Translations under genes and position numbers: made by a program | Part shown: in pieces, positions 51,440-60,382 of the stretch | Numbering within the stretch: position 1 is the stretch's first letter | How the letters are laid out: each line of letters starts with the position of its first letter | Assembly (NCBI GenBank): GCA_046316615.1 | Contig: JBKDAN010000051.1 | Coordinates: 1-64,000 of the forward strand | Reading direction: 5' to 3' | Source of the DNA: BJHL01 sp040378885 | GTDB lineage: Bacteria > Planctomycetota > Phycisphaerae > Phycisphaerales > UBA1924 | DNA length: 64,000 nucleotides | Notes under the pieces: generated by a model | The model's input: the letters and a program-made list of their open reading frames with translations, nothing else | Database searches by the model: none | Told to the model about the DNA's origin: nothing

Positions 51440-52636
51440 TCAGCCGTGTCCCTTCTCAAACACCAGCAGCGGCTTGTTCGCGACGAATTCCTTCCAGAAC
51501 GCCTGAATGACAAACACCGCGTTCACAAAGCGAAGCACGAAGAACCCGGGCAGGCTCGCCAGCGCACGCCCAAGCTCGCCACGCTGAATCGCCTTGTACA
51601 GCACGGGCACCGCAACCGTCGGAATGTCGATCAGGTAACCCACCAGAAACAACGGGTGCACGAAAATCGCCAAAAGCGGCAGCAAAACGAAGAACCCAAG
51701 CACCGCCATGATCGCGTCCCACGTCGCCACCGCCACCATCGTCCGCAGGAAGGGCACTTCAAGCACTTCCTTCCAGTGCACCTTCACGCACTGCGCAAAG
51801 CCGTGGCTCCAGCGATTCAGCTGCTTGCTGATGAAGTGGTAATTGTGCGGCTCCACCGGATAGCACACCGCATCTTCCGCGAAGCGCACGCTCTTGTTGA
51901 GCATGTACACCGACCACGTCAGGTCCATGTCCTCGCCCACGGTGCGCGTGCTCCAGCCGCCCACCTGCCTCAGAATGTCCGTGCGATATGCACTGAAGCA
52001 CCCCGAAGCGATCAGTGGCCGGTCGTAGTAATCCTGCACGGGCTTGTAGAACGTAAAAGCGTACAAATATTCGATGTACCGCCCACGCTCCCACATCGTG
52101 CGGACGTTGCGAGGAATGACCATGCCGCACACCGCGGCAATCGTGCTTTCACCGTTCTCATCCACCGCGGTCTTGTCATCAAATACGCGCATCAGCTTCT
52201 CGATCGCGTCGTGCGCTAGCGTCGTGTCCGCGTCAATCGCCAGCGTGTACTCACACGTCACATGTGGCAGCGCGAAGTTCAGCGCGGTTGCCTTGCTCCC
52301 GCAGTTCTTGGGCGGCCGCATGACCGACACACCAAACGAACGGGCCACGTCTCCCGTGTTGTCCGTCGAGCAGTCATCAATCACGATGATCTGATCGACC
52401 GGCACTGATTGTTCAAGGACGGACTTGATCGTCTCGCCCACGAACTTCCCCTCGTTGTACGCTGGAATCAGGACAGCCAGACCGCCTTTGATGGCCTTGC
52501 CTTGGCGGACCGCCGGGTCAATCACCGGTGCCTGCTGCACCAGCGTCCCATCGCGCGTCGGACGCACGACTTCGGTCACTCTGTCTGTCCATTCACCAAC
52601 AACTGACGACACTTTATTGAACGTTGCACGAGGCAT
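51440..52636 (-). CDS. Processive-type GT2 glycosyltransferase
   Basis: The 398-residue protein has the GT-A core: AVLIPAYNEGKFVGETIKS, IIVIDDCSTDNTGDVA, the metal-binding Asp in LAIDADTT, the catalytic GEDMDLTWSVYML, and the QxxRW-like LNRWSHG in HFISKQLNRWSHG. These are hallmarks of cellulose/chitin/PNAG-type synthases. At least three C-terminal membrane helices follow (MAVLGFFVLLPLLAIFVHPL and others). It probably builds an exported polysaccharide from a UDP-sugar. ATG 52636 is preferred over the TTG at 52651. No BcsB, BcsC or PgaA-like partner is nearby. Confidence 0.88.
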   Translation of the reverse strand: MPRATFNKVSSVVGEWTDRVTEVVRPTRDGTLVQQAPVIDPAVRQGKAIKGGLAVLIPAYNEGKFVGETIKSVLEQSVPVDQIIVIDDCSTDNTGDVARSFGVSVMRPPKNCGSKATALNFALPHVTCEYTLAIDADTTLAHDAIEKLMRVFDDKTAVDENGESTIAAVCGMVIPRNVRTMWERGRYIEYLYAFTFYKPVQDYYDRPLIASGCFSAYRTDILRQVGGWSTRTVGEDMDLTWSVYMLNKSVRFAEDAVCYPVEPHNYHFISKQLNRWSHGFAQCVKVHWKEVLEVPFLRTMVAVATWDAIMAVLGFFVLLPLLAIFVHPLFLVGYLIDIPTVAVPVLYKAIQRGELGRALASLPGFFVLRFVNAVFVIQAFWKEFVANKPLLVFEKGHG

Positions 52637-52651
52637 GCGATGTACTACCAA

Positions 52652-53250
52652 GACCGCACCGTCGACACAACCCCGGCGGACGCCGCAATCACGCGTCGCT
52701 CGCCGATGACACCGGCCTGCACGCTCTCAGATCAAGAGTCGCTCAGGTCGGCGAAAACCCGGCGCGTACGCGCATCGGGCGTTGAGTTGTTTCAAGGATG
52801 GCGGTTCAACCTGCCAGTGAAGCGTGCGGTTGGCAGCGAGAGGTCGAGTGTCTCCGGTCCTTCGATCACCTTGCAGGCGATCGGCTCGTTGGACCAGTGA
52901 CGCGGCTGGGTCCGAAAACCCAACGGGGGACGTCCTGCTGGCAAACCCTTCAGCACGCCGTGGATCACTGCGTCACCCTGGGCATCCTGTCTTGCGACGA
53001 GCAGCCCTGTCCTGACGCTGTTGCGGCACGCTGAGTCCCGAAGATCACAAGCCCGCGGGACACTGAAAAGTATCGACACGACGACGCAAGTCAAGTGAAC
53101 GCTCGTCCTTGCCGCCTCCTACCCCCTGCCCAATCCCGCGGTCTGGGGGGCGCAAGAACCGCCCAACTTCCCCATAACCTACCCTACCCCAACGCCTTCG
53201 GACCTCCACCCGTGTATTCCAGCAACATCGAACAAGGGTTCTCGCCGATC
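52652..53250. other. Gene-poor intergenic region before glmS
   Basis: About 600 bases without a supported gene. Short frames on both strands have no recognisable product or ribosome-binding site. Confidence 0.5.
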
Positions 53251-53259
53251 TGTATATCA

Positions 53260-53322
53260 CGAGCAGGCGACTGCTCGCCTGATCGCTCGCCAGCCATCTT
53301 TCGCATGATGGCTGTCGCCATC
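53260..53322 (+). promoter_or_regulatory. Overlapping alternative hairpins upstream of glmS
   Basis: Three inverted repeats lie head to tail. CGAGCAG-GCGA-CTGCTCG (GNRA loop) overlaps the alternative CAGGCGA-CTGC-TCGCCTG. Then AGCCATC(53292)..GATGGCT(53307) competes with GATGGC(53307)..GCCATC(53317) for the same middle strand. Mutually exclusive pairing is the architecture of attenuators and riboswitches. A TAGTAT box at 53337 could be a promoter; then these would instead be operators. Confidence 0.4.
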
Positions 53323-53394
53323 TGATTTCGGGCCGCTAGTATGCTGTCCCGGCGAGGGTTACGCCGCGGACGCCAGAGGAAGGAAACTCGCTTT

Positions 53395-55224
53395 ATGTGC
53401 GGCATCGTCGCCTACGTCGGTTCGAGAAACTGCCAGAACATCCTGCTCGAAGGCATTAAGCGCCTCGAATACCGCGGCTACGACTCTTCGGGGCTCGCGA
53501 CCCTGAATAACGGCAAGCTCCAAGTTGTCCGCGCCGTCGGCCGCGTCGCCAACCTTGAAGACAAGCTCGAGTCCATGGGCGGCCTCCCCGGCACCGTCGG
53601 CCTCGTCCACACGCGTTGGGCCACCCACGGCGGCGTCACCGAGTTCAACGCCCACCCCCACCGCGACGACAAGGTCGGCATCGCCGTCGTCCACAACGGC
53701 ATCATCGAAAACTACGCCGCACTGAAAACCCTGCTCGAAGAGAAGGGCCACAAGTTCAGCAGCCAGACCGACACCGAAGTCCTCGCCATGCTCATCGGCG
53801 AGCTCTACGAAGGTGACCTCGAAGCCGCCGTGCAGGCCGCGCTGCGTGAAGTCACCGGCGCGTACGCCATCGCCGTCATCTGCGAGCGCGAGCCCGACAC
53901 CCTCGTCGTCGCCCGCAAGGGCAGCCCGCTCATGGTGGGCGTCGGCAACGGCGAGTACGTCGTCGCCAGTGACGGCGCGGCCATCATCAGCCACACCAGC
54001 CAAGCCATCATGCTCGACGACTACAACGTCGTCAAGATGACCTCCAAGGGCTTTCGCACCAGCACGATTCACAACGTGCCCGTCACGCACAAGATTCAAC
54101 AGCTGGAACTCGAACTCGAAGAGATTGAACTCGGCGCCTTCAGCCACTTCATGCAGAAGGAGATCTTCGAGCAGCCCAAGGCCCTGCGCAACACTTTCCG
54201 CGGCCGCTTCAATAGCGACGAAGGCAAAGTGATCCTCGGCGGCCTCGCCGACCACGCCAAGGAACTCGTGAAGGCCAAGAAAGTCGTGTTGCTGGGCCAG
54301 GGCACCGCCCTGCACGCCGCGATGATCGGCCGCTACCTGTTCGAAGACCTCGCGAAGATCCCCAGCACGAGCGAATTCGCCAGCGAGTTCCGCTATCGCA
54401 ACCCGATCATCGAAGAGAACACCGTCGCGATCGCCGTGTCACAAAGCGGCGAAACCGCCGACACGCTCGCCGCGCTGGTTGAAGCCAAAGACCGCGGCGC
54501 AGTGACGCTGGGTGTCATCAACGTCGTGGGCAGCACCATGGCCCGCGAAACCGATGCCGGCGTGTACCTGCGCGTGGGCCCGGAAATCGGCGTCGCCAGC
54601 ACCAAGGCGTTCGTGGGCCAAGTCGCCGTGCTCACCATGATGGCAATGTGGATGGGCCGCCGCCGCTTCATGGGCGCACACGAATGCGGCGATCTGCTTC
54701 GCCAGCTCAACACCATCCCCGACAAGATGGAGCAGATCCTCTCACTCGACGCGCAGGTGAAGAAGATCACCGAGCGGTACGTCGAGCGCGAGAACTGGCT
54801 CTTCCTGGGCCGCGGGTACAACTACCCCACTGCCATGGAAGGCGCGCTCAAGCTCAAGGAAATCAGCTACATCCACGCGGAAGGCATGCCCGCTGCTGAA
54901 ATGAAGCACGGCCCCATCGCCCTCATCAACGAAGGCATGCCCGCCGTCTTCATCGCGAATCGCGGCAAGCAGTATGAAAAGGTGATGAGCAACATCCAGG
55001 AAGTCCGCGCCCGAGGCGGCCACGTCATCGCCATCGCGACCGAAGGCGACAACGAAATCAAGCACTACGCCGAAGATGTCATGTACATCCCCGACATCCC
55101 CGAATGCCTCAGCCCGCTGCTGGCAGTTGTGCCCATGCAGATGATGGCCTACCACGCCGCGGTGCTGCGCGGACATGATGTGGACAAGCCGCGCAACTTG
55201 GCGAAGAGTGTGACGGTGGAGTGA
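53395..55224 (+). CDS. glmS: Glutamine-fructose-6-phosphate aminotransferase (isomerizing)
   Basis: The 609-residue enzyme makes glucosamine-6-phosphate, the first step to UDP-GlcNAc. The N-terminal glutaminase has Cys2 as nucleophile (MCGIVAYVG), RLEYRGYDSSG and VHTRWATHG..NAHPH. Two SIS domains follow, with VLLGQGTALHAA, VAVSQSGETADTLAA and, in the second, LGRGYNYPTAMEGALKLKE. The C-terminal tail DKPRNLAKSVTVE closes the site. ATG 53395 has AGGAAGGAA upstream. UDP-GlcNAc is the likely donor for the adjacent GT2 (inference). Confidence 0.97.
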   Translation: MCGIVAYVGSRNCQNILLEGIKRLEYRGYDSSGLATLNNGKLQVVRAVGRVANLEDKLESMGGLPGTVGLVHTRWATHGGVTEFNAHPHRDDKVGIAVVHNGIIENYAALKTLLEEKGHKFSSQTDTEVLAMLIGELYEGDLEAAVQAALREVTGAYAIAVICEREPDTLVVARKGSPLMVGVGNGEYVVASDGAAIISHTSQAIMLDDYNVVKMTSKGFRTSTIHNVPVTHKIQQLELELEEIELGAFSHFMQKEIFEQPKALRNTFRGRFNSDEGKVILGGLADHAKELVKAKKVVLLGQGTALHAAMIGRYLFEDLAKIPSTSEFASEFRYRNPIIEENTVAIAVSQSGETADTLAALVEAKDRGAVTLGVINVVGSTMARETDAGVYLRVGPEIGVASTKAFVGQVAVLTMMAMWMGRRRFMGAHECGDLLRQLNTIPDKMEQILSLDAQVKKITERYVERENWLFLGRGYNYPTAMEGALKLKEISYIHAEGMPAAEMKHGPIALINEGMPAVFIANRGKQYEKVMSNIQEVRARGGHVIAIATEGDNEIKHYAEDVMYIPDIPECLSPLLAVVPMQMMAYHAAVLRGHDVDKPRNLAKSVTVE

Positions 55225-55257
55225 CGAAGGTCGGAAGACACCTTCCTACGCTGCGGC

Positions 55258-55542
55258 ATGGGGCATTTACACCAACGCATCCTCAACGCGATCAAGGATG
55301 ACTGCTATGTCGTCAGTGATCATGCGGACAATCAGGTGCGCGAACGCGGAATCATGCTCTGGCAAGTCATTGATGACACACCGAACGCCAGACTCTTGAC
55401 AGAACGACCGGAAACAGCTCCAAATCCGACCATTGAACTCGAAATCATTCTTTCAGATGGCACTCGTGCGAAAGCTGTTTGGGGATTGATTGAGACCAGC
55501 GACCACGCGAAGCTCGTGACGGTACACTTCTTCAACAGGTGA
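55258..55542 (+). CDS. DUF4258-like small protein, possible toxin
   Basis: The 94-residue protein has a DUF4258-like pattern: ILNAIKDDCYVVSDHADNQV then RERGIMLWQVIDDTPNA, with a paired His and an ERGI turn, and a beta-rich end (KAVWGLIETSDHAKLVTVHF). DUF4258 proteins are often toxins of type II toxin-antitoxin pairs. The next gene begins 4 bp after the stop, so the two form a pair. There is no Shine-Dalgarno. Confidence 0.6.
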   Translation: MGHLHQRILNAIKDDCYVVSDHADNQVRERGIMLWQVIDDTPNARLLTERPETAPNPTIELEIILSDGTRAKAVWGLIETSDHAKLVTVHFFNR

Positions 55543-55545
55543 CAA

Positions 55546-55797
55546 ATGCCTTTACCCGGACGCAAGATCCAATTGCTCAAGTGGATTCACGGCACTCGCT
55601 GCGTGCTGCGGCTTCACGTCGAAGGAGTGATCCCCGATGCAGATCCTTCCGAGCCGGTACTGGAACCAAAGACCATCCGGCTACTCGACGAACTGCAAGC
55701 GCTCGCAGATCGAGGTGATGTGCTAACGATCTTGACTCGGGCGCCCGCTGCCGAGTTGTTCGTTCCTATCCCGGCCCAACATCGGGAAACCGCTTAA
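55546..55797 (+). CDS. Small partner protein of the DUF4258-like gene
   Basis: The 83-residue protein (MPLPGRKIQLLKWIHGTRCV at its start) has an acidic, helical C-terminal half (LLDELQALADRGDVLTILTR). It is unknown to me. Tight coupling with the DUF4258-like gene suggests an antitoxin or co-factor. No DNA-binding motif is clear. Confidence 0.55.
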   Translation: MPLPGRKIQLLKWIHGTRCVLRLHVEGVIPDADPSEPVLEPKTIRLLDELQALADRGDVLTILTRAPAAELFVPIPAQHRETA

Positions 55798-55840
55798 ACG
55801 TGAGCGGATCGCCACAGCTTAAAAAGTCGAGCCCCCGTCG

Positions 55841-56956
55841 CTACCGCTTCCTCTCCCGGGGATGGAACTGCTTATGCACCTGCTTCAGCCGCGTGCGATC
55901 CACATGTGTGTAGATCTGTGTCGTCGCGATATCCGCGTGCCCCAGCATCTCCTGCACCACACGCAGGTCCGCACCGCCGATGAGCAAATGCGTCGCAAAA
56001 CTGTGCCGCAACATGTGCGGATACACCTTGAGCCCCGCGAGCTTGGCGTAGTGCTGGACCAGTTGCCACACGCGCACCCGCTCCAGCGGTCGCCCCGTGC
56101 TCGATAGCAACAGCGCACCCTTGCTACGTCCATCGAGCTTGTCGAGCTTGGGCCGGCATTGCTCCACATACATCGCCACCGCGCGTTTCGCAGGCTCACC
56201 CATCGGCACCAGTCGCTGCTTGTTGCCCTTGCCCGTCACCCGCACCACACCCAGCGTCGCATGCACATCGTTCACACTGATCGAGCACACCTCACTGGCC
56301 CGCAGTCCGCTCGCATACAGCAGTTCGAGCAGCGCCCGATCCCGCATCCAAATCGCCGCGCTCTGCCTTCCTGCTTCACCGCCGCTGTTCCTGCCTTTCC
56401 CCTCGTTCGCTTGTTCGCTCGTTCGCTCGTTCGCTGCCTCCAGCAACTTCCCCACCTGCGCGAGCGACAGCACATCAGGCAGCTTCTTCCAGCGCGTTGG
56501 CCGATCCAGAATCGTCGTCGGATCGCTCTCACACCGCCCCGTGCTGAGCGCCCAGCGAAACAGCACGCGAATCGTCGCCAGGTGCCGAATCACGCTCGCG
56601 CCGTCCAACCCGCGCTGCGTCTTCAGCTTCGTCAAGTGCTGCGACAACATCCGCGGCTCCGCACCGCGCAGCGACTTCACGCCCACCTCATGCAGCGACC
56701 ACATGACCTGCGCCGCATCGCGGCCGTACGCATCCAGCGAGTTGGGCAAAAGCCCGCACTCCACCCGCAGAAACGTCACAAACCCCGCATGCTCGCCCGC
56801 AAACTCCGCAGGCGGTTCCCGCAGCTTCGAGGCCTGCACCCTCGCATCGTCTCCCGCGTCCGCCGCCGCGACTTCCACCGGTCGCCGCACGCCGCCACGC
56901 ACCGCCTTCGGGGCGCTTTTCCCACCTTCCGATTTCTGCAAACGAAGACGCGGCAT
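55841..56956 (-). CDS. XerC/D-type tyrosine recombinase
   Basis: The 371-residue protein has a SAM-like N-terminal core-binding domain (FVTFLRVECGLLPNSLDAYG) and a catalytic domain with the conserved Arg (LLYASGLRASEV), Lys (RVTGKGNKQRLVPM), HxxR (HMLRHSFATHLL), His (EMLGHADIATTQ) and Tyr (IYTHVDR). It is therefore complete. An insert (residues about 188-212) coded by a tandem octamer interrupts the region after KLLEAANER. The length is slightly above the usual 300 because of an Ala/Asp/Arg-rich N-terminal tail. It acts in chromosome-dimer resolution or mobile-element integration. No flanking element is seen, so a housekeeping Xer is favoured. Confidence 0.9.
   Translation of the reverse strand: MPRLRLQKSEGGKSAPKAVRGGVRRPVEVAAADAGDDARVQASKLREPPAEFAGEHAGFVTFLRVECGLLPNSLDAYGRDAAQVMWSLHEVGVKSLRGAEPRMLSQHLTKLKTQRGLDGASVIRHLATIRVLFRWALSTGRCESDPTTILDRPTRWKKLPDVLSLAQVGKLLEAANERTSEQANEGKGRNSGGEAGRQSAAIWMRDRALLELLYASGLRASEVCSISVNDVHATLGVVRVTGKGNKQRLVPMGEPAKRAVAMYVEQCRPKLDKLDGRSKGALLLSSTGRPLERVRVWQLVQHYAKLAGLKVYPHMLRHSFATHLLIGGADLRVVQEMLGHADIATTQIYTHVDRTRLKQVHKQFHPRERKR
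56405..56436. repeat. Four tandem octamers (GTTCGCTC-type) inside the recombinase gene
   Basis: GTTCGCTT, GTTCGCTC, GTTCGCTC and GTTCGCTG follow each other. On the coding strand the unit GCGAACGA is read in rotating frames and gives NERTSEQANE. An 8-nt unit shifts the frame when copies change. Confidence 0.85.
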
Positions 56957-57172
56957 TACCGAGGGTATCGGCAACACCGCGTCGTTCGCAGGAATCAGGC
57001 GGCAACACACCGCCCACATGGTTTCCAAACAGGGGCGGCGCGATCTCGCGCCACCCCCTCTCTCATTTACCGTTCGGGCCTCACCGCCTCACGAGTATCG
57101 CGAACGGGCCGGATACACAAGCCCGTCCGCGATCTCAGACCATGAGCGCCTCAGTCATTCTGTTTCAGGGGC

Positions 57173-58684
57173 TTAGCCCAGCAACTGCAACGCGCTCTGC
57201 GGCTGCTGGTTCGCCAGCCCCAGCACGTTGGTCGCACTCGACACCAGCGTCTGCCACCGGGTCAGGCTCGCCGTCTCGGCGGCAAAGTCCGCATCGCGAA
57301 TCACGCTCTGCGCCGCGGCCGTGTTCTCAATGTTCACGCCCAGGCTGCGGATCGTCGCGCCGACCACGTTCTTCTGGAACGCGCCCATGCGCCCACGCAT
57401 GCTCGAAACCTGCTTGATCGCTTCCGAGACCACTCGCTGCGCATCGGTCACGTTGCCATCCACGACGTTGTTGGCCTTGCCGTTCGCAAGACTGCTCAGG
57501 TAGCCCATCGTGCTGGTGCCCAGCTTGCGGGCCGCGACATCTTGAATGCCGATCGACACTTGTCCTGCGATATCCACGCGGCTCGCAAGCTGGAAGTTCG
57601 CGCCGCCGCCCGTGATGTAGAACGTGTTCGCCGTGCCCAGTGCGGCAGCTGCCGTCGCGCTCAGCTCCACTTCCACATCAAGGAAGTCAGTGGCCAACCG
57701 CAGGTTCTTGCCGTTACCGCTGGCCTGCACGCCGTTGATGGTGCCCTGCAGATCCTGTCCCGGCACTCGCACGGGGTTCTGAGTCGCGGCGAACTCAGCG
57801 ACTTCAATGTTGAAAGTCGCGCTGCCCGGCGCCCGCGTGCAGATACCGCTGCCGCTGCTCACAAGACCGCCCGTGTTGGTCGTCTTGACGGAGATGAACT
57901 CACTGGCGCCGTAGTCCTTTGACTCCAGCACGATGTTTGTTGCTGCACCGCCCGCGTACGTTGCCTTCACGCCCGTTACATCGCTGAACTGGTTGATCGC
58001 GGCGGCAATGCTCGCCAGGCTCGTACCCGACGAGAATGTGAACTCACGTGCACCTTGACCACCGCCGACTTCGATCGTGAACTGCGCCGTCGCACTGCTC
58101 AGATCCAGATTCGCCGAGCCCAGCGACAGCATGACTGCCGCCGTTCGGGCCGACTGCGTGACAGTGACGTTTACCGCCTGGCTTGCACCACTGAACTTGG
58201 CGCCATTCACACGAATGTCGCTGACCGCCGTGGTGTTCACGCCGCTCGTCGTGAAGTCAAAGTTGCCGTTCAGCAGCTTGATGCCCTGGAAGTTAGTCGC
58301 GCCCGCAATACGGTCGATCGACTGCAGGATCGAGTCGATCTGCAATTGGTTCGCGTCCTTCTCTTCCTTTGAGAGGCCGGCTTCGCTCGCACTCGCCGTC
58401 AACAGGCCCTGCAGTTCAAGCAGCAGGCTGCTCACTTCCTGCAGACCGCCTTCCGCGATGTTCAGCACCTGGTCCGCACGGTCGGCGTTCGACACCGCCT
58501 GCGACAGCGCCTTCTGCTCGCTGCGAAGATTCTCACTTGCGATCAGACCTGCTGGATCGTCCGCACCACGGTTGATGCGAAGGCCCGTGCTCAGGCGTTC
58601 AAGAGCCTGACCCAGTCCGGTGTTGTTCGTGCCCATCACACGTTGGGCGACCAGCGATTGAACATTTGTGTTGATGCGTGCCAT
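57173..58684 (-). CDS. Flagellin
   Basis: The 503-residue protein has the conserved D0/D1 N-terminus (ARINTNVQSLVAQRVMGTNN, ALERLSTGLRINRGADDPAG, IASENLRSE) and the C-terminal D1/D0 pair (MRGRMGAFQKNVVGATIRSL, ADFAAETASLTRWQTLVSSA, NQQPQSALQLLG). The middle is a variable, Thr/Ser/Gly-rich surface domain. ATG 58684 has AAGGGA eight bases upstream and a 9-bp hairpin in the leader. No other flagellar gene is nearby. It assembles into the external filament. Confidence 0.95.
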   Translation of the reverse strand: MARINTNVQSLVAQRVMGTNNTGLGQALERLSTGLRINRGADDPAGLIASENLRSEQKALSQAVSNADRADQVLNIAEGGLQEVSSLLLELQGLLTASASEAGLSKEEKDANQLQIDSILQSIDRIAGATNFQGIKLLNGNFDFTTSGVNTTAVSDIRVNGAKFSGASQAVNVTVTQSARTAAVMLSLGSANLDLSSATAQFTIEVGGGQGAREFTFSSGTSLASIAAAINQFSDVTGVKATYAGGAATNIVLESKDYGASEFISVKTTNTGGLVSSGSGICTRAPGSATFNIEVAEFAATQNPVRVPGQDLQGTINGVQASGNGKNLRLATDFLDVEVELSATAAAALGTANTFYITGGGANFQLASRVDIAGQVSIGIQDVAARKLGTSTMGYLSSLANGKANNVVDGNVTDAQRVVSEAIKQVSSMRGRMGAFQKNVVGATIRSLGVNIENTAAAQSVIRDADFAAETASLTRWQTLVSSATNVLGLANQQPQSALQLLG

Positions 58685-58710
58685 GTGTCAATTCCCTTCT
58701 GTACTACCTG

Positions 58711-58745
58711 TGCCGTTGCGGATTCCTTTTCCGTCTGCAACGGCA
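58711..58745 (-). promoter_or_regulatory. Hairpin in the flagellin leader
   Basis: TGCCGTTGC pairs perfectly with GCAACGGCA around a 17-nt loop, 26 bases upstream of the flagellin ATG. Its 5' UTR position fits mRNA stability or translational control. Confidence 0.45.
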
Positions 58746-58869
58746 TTACCGGCATCGACGGCTTTAAACCCCCACTTCAGTACACACGGAATAAATTCCA
58801 CGCGTATCGGACATGTTCTTTGGACCTAGAGCCGCCATCGCGCAACCCCTGCGCGGCACATAACAAAAC

Positions 58870-58888
58870 ACCCGGCTTTTGGCCGGGT
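58870..58888 (-). terminator. Intrinsic terminator after the beta-propeller-like gene
   Basis: ACCCGGC pairs with GCCGGGT around a 5-nt loop and is followed on the minus strand by GTTTTGTT, 27 bp past the stop of the gene that ends at 58915. Confidence 0.8.
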
Positions 58889-58914
58889 ATTCGCTCCAAA
58901 ACAGCTCTGTTTCC

Positions 58915-60261
58915 TCACGAACACGCCCCGCCCGCAAGCACCGTGAGCAGATCCAGCACGTCCTGCTCCTCCGGAAACACGCCATTGTTGTTGAAGTCGA
59001 TATCACTGCACGACGCGCACGCCTCTCCCGCAAGCACGCTGAAGAACGCAATCACATCAGCATCTTCAGGAAACACGCCGTTGCGATTGAAATCAATCGA
59101 GTCACACACGCGCGGCAGCGACAACGCCACGATGTTGTTGATCGGCGCGCCGTTGAGCGTCGTCAGATCACCACCGATGATCAACTGCTGCGGCAGCGGC
59201 CCCTCGCCATCGGCGTCATACACCGCAAGCCCTTCCACACGTGTGCCAGCTAGCCCCAAGACCGCCGTCCAGTGTTCTCCATCCCACATGGCCAGTCGTG
59301 GCCGTTCGGTCGAACTCACAAACTGCGATCCGCCCGCGAACACGCGCACACCCGCAGGTGTCTGCATGGCCGCAATCGCATGCACTTCAAAGTTCACGCC
59401 CCCGCCCAGTGCGTCCCACGTTGTTCCCGTCCACAGCGCGATGTTGCTGACATCCACGCGCGGCCCGGGTCCAAACCAGTTCGCCTTCGACATCAATCCC
59501 CCGACCAGTAACTGATTACCGCTCGGCGCGGGCAGCACCGAGAGCGCACGCACAAACATGTCCACATCGCCGCCCACCCGCCGCCACGTCTGCCCATCAA
59601 ACGAGCCCACCAGCGCAACCTCTCCCGCACCGCCGCCAAAGTACAGCTTCTCGCCGTCACCCAAGTCAGTCACCAGCATCGCTTCGGGCGCGGTTGAGAA
59701 CGGCTCGCCGCCAATCACATCCCACCGCGCCGGTGCACCAGTCGCCGCGGTCCACGCAGACATATAGAGGAACTCCGGCTGAGCCTCCATCGGCCCGCAC
59801 ACAAACAGTCGCTCCACGCCTTGCACGCGATACGCCGCTATCACGCTCGACCAGTTCGCTCCGTGCCGGGGCTGGGTCGCTCGCCACTGATCGCCCACCA
59901 GCCGCACCACCGGCTCAAGCCCAAACTGCTCACCAGTCTGAGAGATGCCCCCGCCCGCAACATGCAGTTGCAGCCCATCACCACTGTCGAACATCGCCAG
60001 CGATTCCACCCACGTCGCATCCAGCGGCGACCCCAGCGGCTGCCACGTCCCCTGCACACGTTTCGCAATCGCTCCCGTTCGCGTCGCACCACTGTGCGAG
60101 AACTGCCCCATCGCATGCAGTGTGTTGCTGCCATCAATCCAGAAGTTCCGTACCGGTGCGTTGAAGCCCGGCGTACTGAGCGCCGCATCCCACACCACGG
60201 TTGTCTGGCCGCACGCGCTCGTTGCGCAGAGCAACATCACGCCGATTGATCGCTTGAACAT
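58915..60261 (-). CDS. Secreted beta-propeller-like protein with tandem EF-hand-like module
   Basis: The 448-residue protein has a signal-like start (MFKRSIGVMLLCATSACGQT). It carries repeated beta-blade phrases such as WTAVLGLAGTRVEGLAVYD, WDALGGGVNFEVHAIAAM and LYFGGGAGEVALVGSFDGQT, resembling kelch-like propellers. It ends in two EF-hand-like modules: DFNRNGVFPEDADVIAFFSV and DFNNNGVFPEEQDVLDLLTV. It is a relative of the gene at the right edge. Its role outside the cell is unknown. Confidence 0.82.
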   Translation of the reverse strand: MFKRSIGVMLLCATSACGQTTVVWDAALSTPGFNAPVRNFWIDGSNTLHAMGQFSHSGATRTGAIAKRVQGTWQPLGSPLDATWVESLAMFDSGDGLQLHVAGGGISQTGEQFGLEPVVRLVGDQWRATQPRHGANWSSVIAAYRVQGVERLFVCGPMEAQPEFLYMSAWTAATGAPARWDVIGGEPFSTAPEAMLVTDLGDGEKLYFGGGAGEVALVGSFDGQTWRRVGGDVDMFVRALSVLPAPSGNQLLVGGLMSKANWFGPGPRVDVSNIALWTGTTWDALGGGVNFEVHAIAAMQTPAGVRVFAGGSQFVSSTERPRLAMWDGEHWTAVLGLAGTRVEGLAVYDADGEGPLPQQLIIGGDLTTLNGAPINNIVALSLPRVCDSIDFNRNGVFPEDADVIAFFSVLAGEACASCSDIDFNNNGVFPEEQDVLDLLTVLAGGACS

Positions 60262-60326
60262 GCAAAGGCATGTCCGCTCGTCACACGCTCATTGCACGCT
60301 GCGTTCGGCAACGTGCGCAAACAAAA

Positions 60327-60352
60327 ACCGGCGTGCCCTTCGACACGCCGGT
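60327..60352 (-). terminator. Intrinsic terminator after the metallophosphoesterase gene
   Basis: ACCGGCGTG pairs with CACGCCGGT around an 8-nt loop and is followed on the minus strand by TTTTTGTTT, 30 bp past the stop. Confidence 0.85.
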
Positions 60353-60382
60353 GAAACAATGCACACGAACATCACCACTGCA

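Noticed and set aside
52792..53094. A 100-codon minus-strand frame before glmS
   Set aside because: It has no ribosome-binding site, no family match by eye and a composition like that of the intergenic DNA.
53395..53600. glmS ribozyme
   Set aside because: No match to the conserved ribozyme core was seen upstream of glmS. The hairpins there are different.
58746..58860. Sigma-28 promoter upstream of flagellin
   Set aside because: GCCGGTAA is present on the minus strand, but the TAAA box is only 9 bp away, not the required 15. No other arrangement fits.
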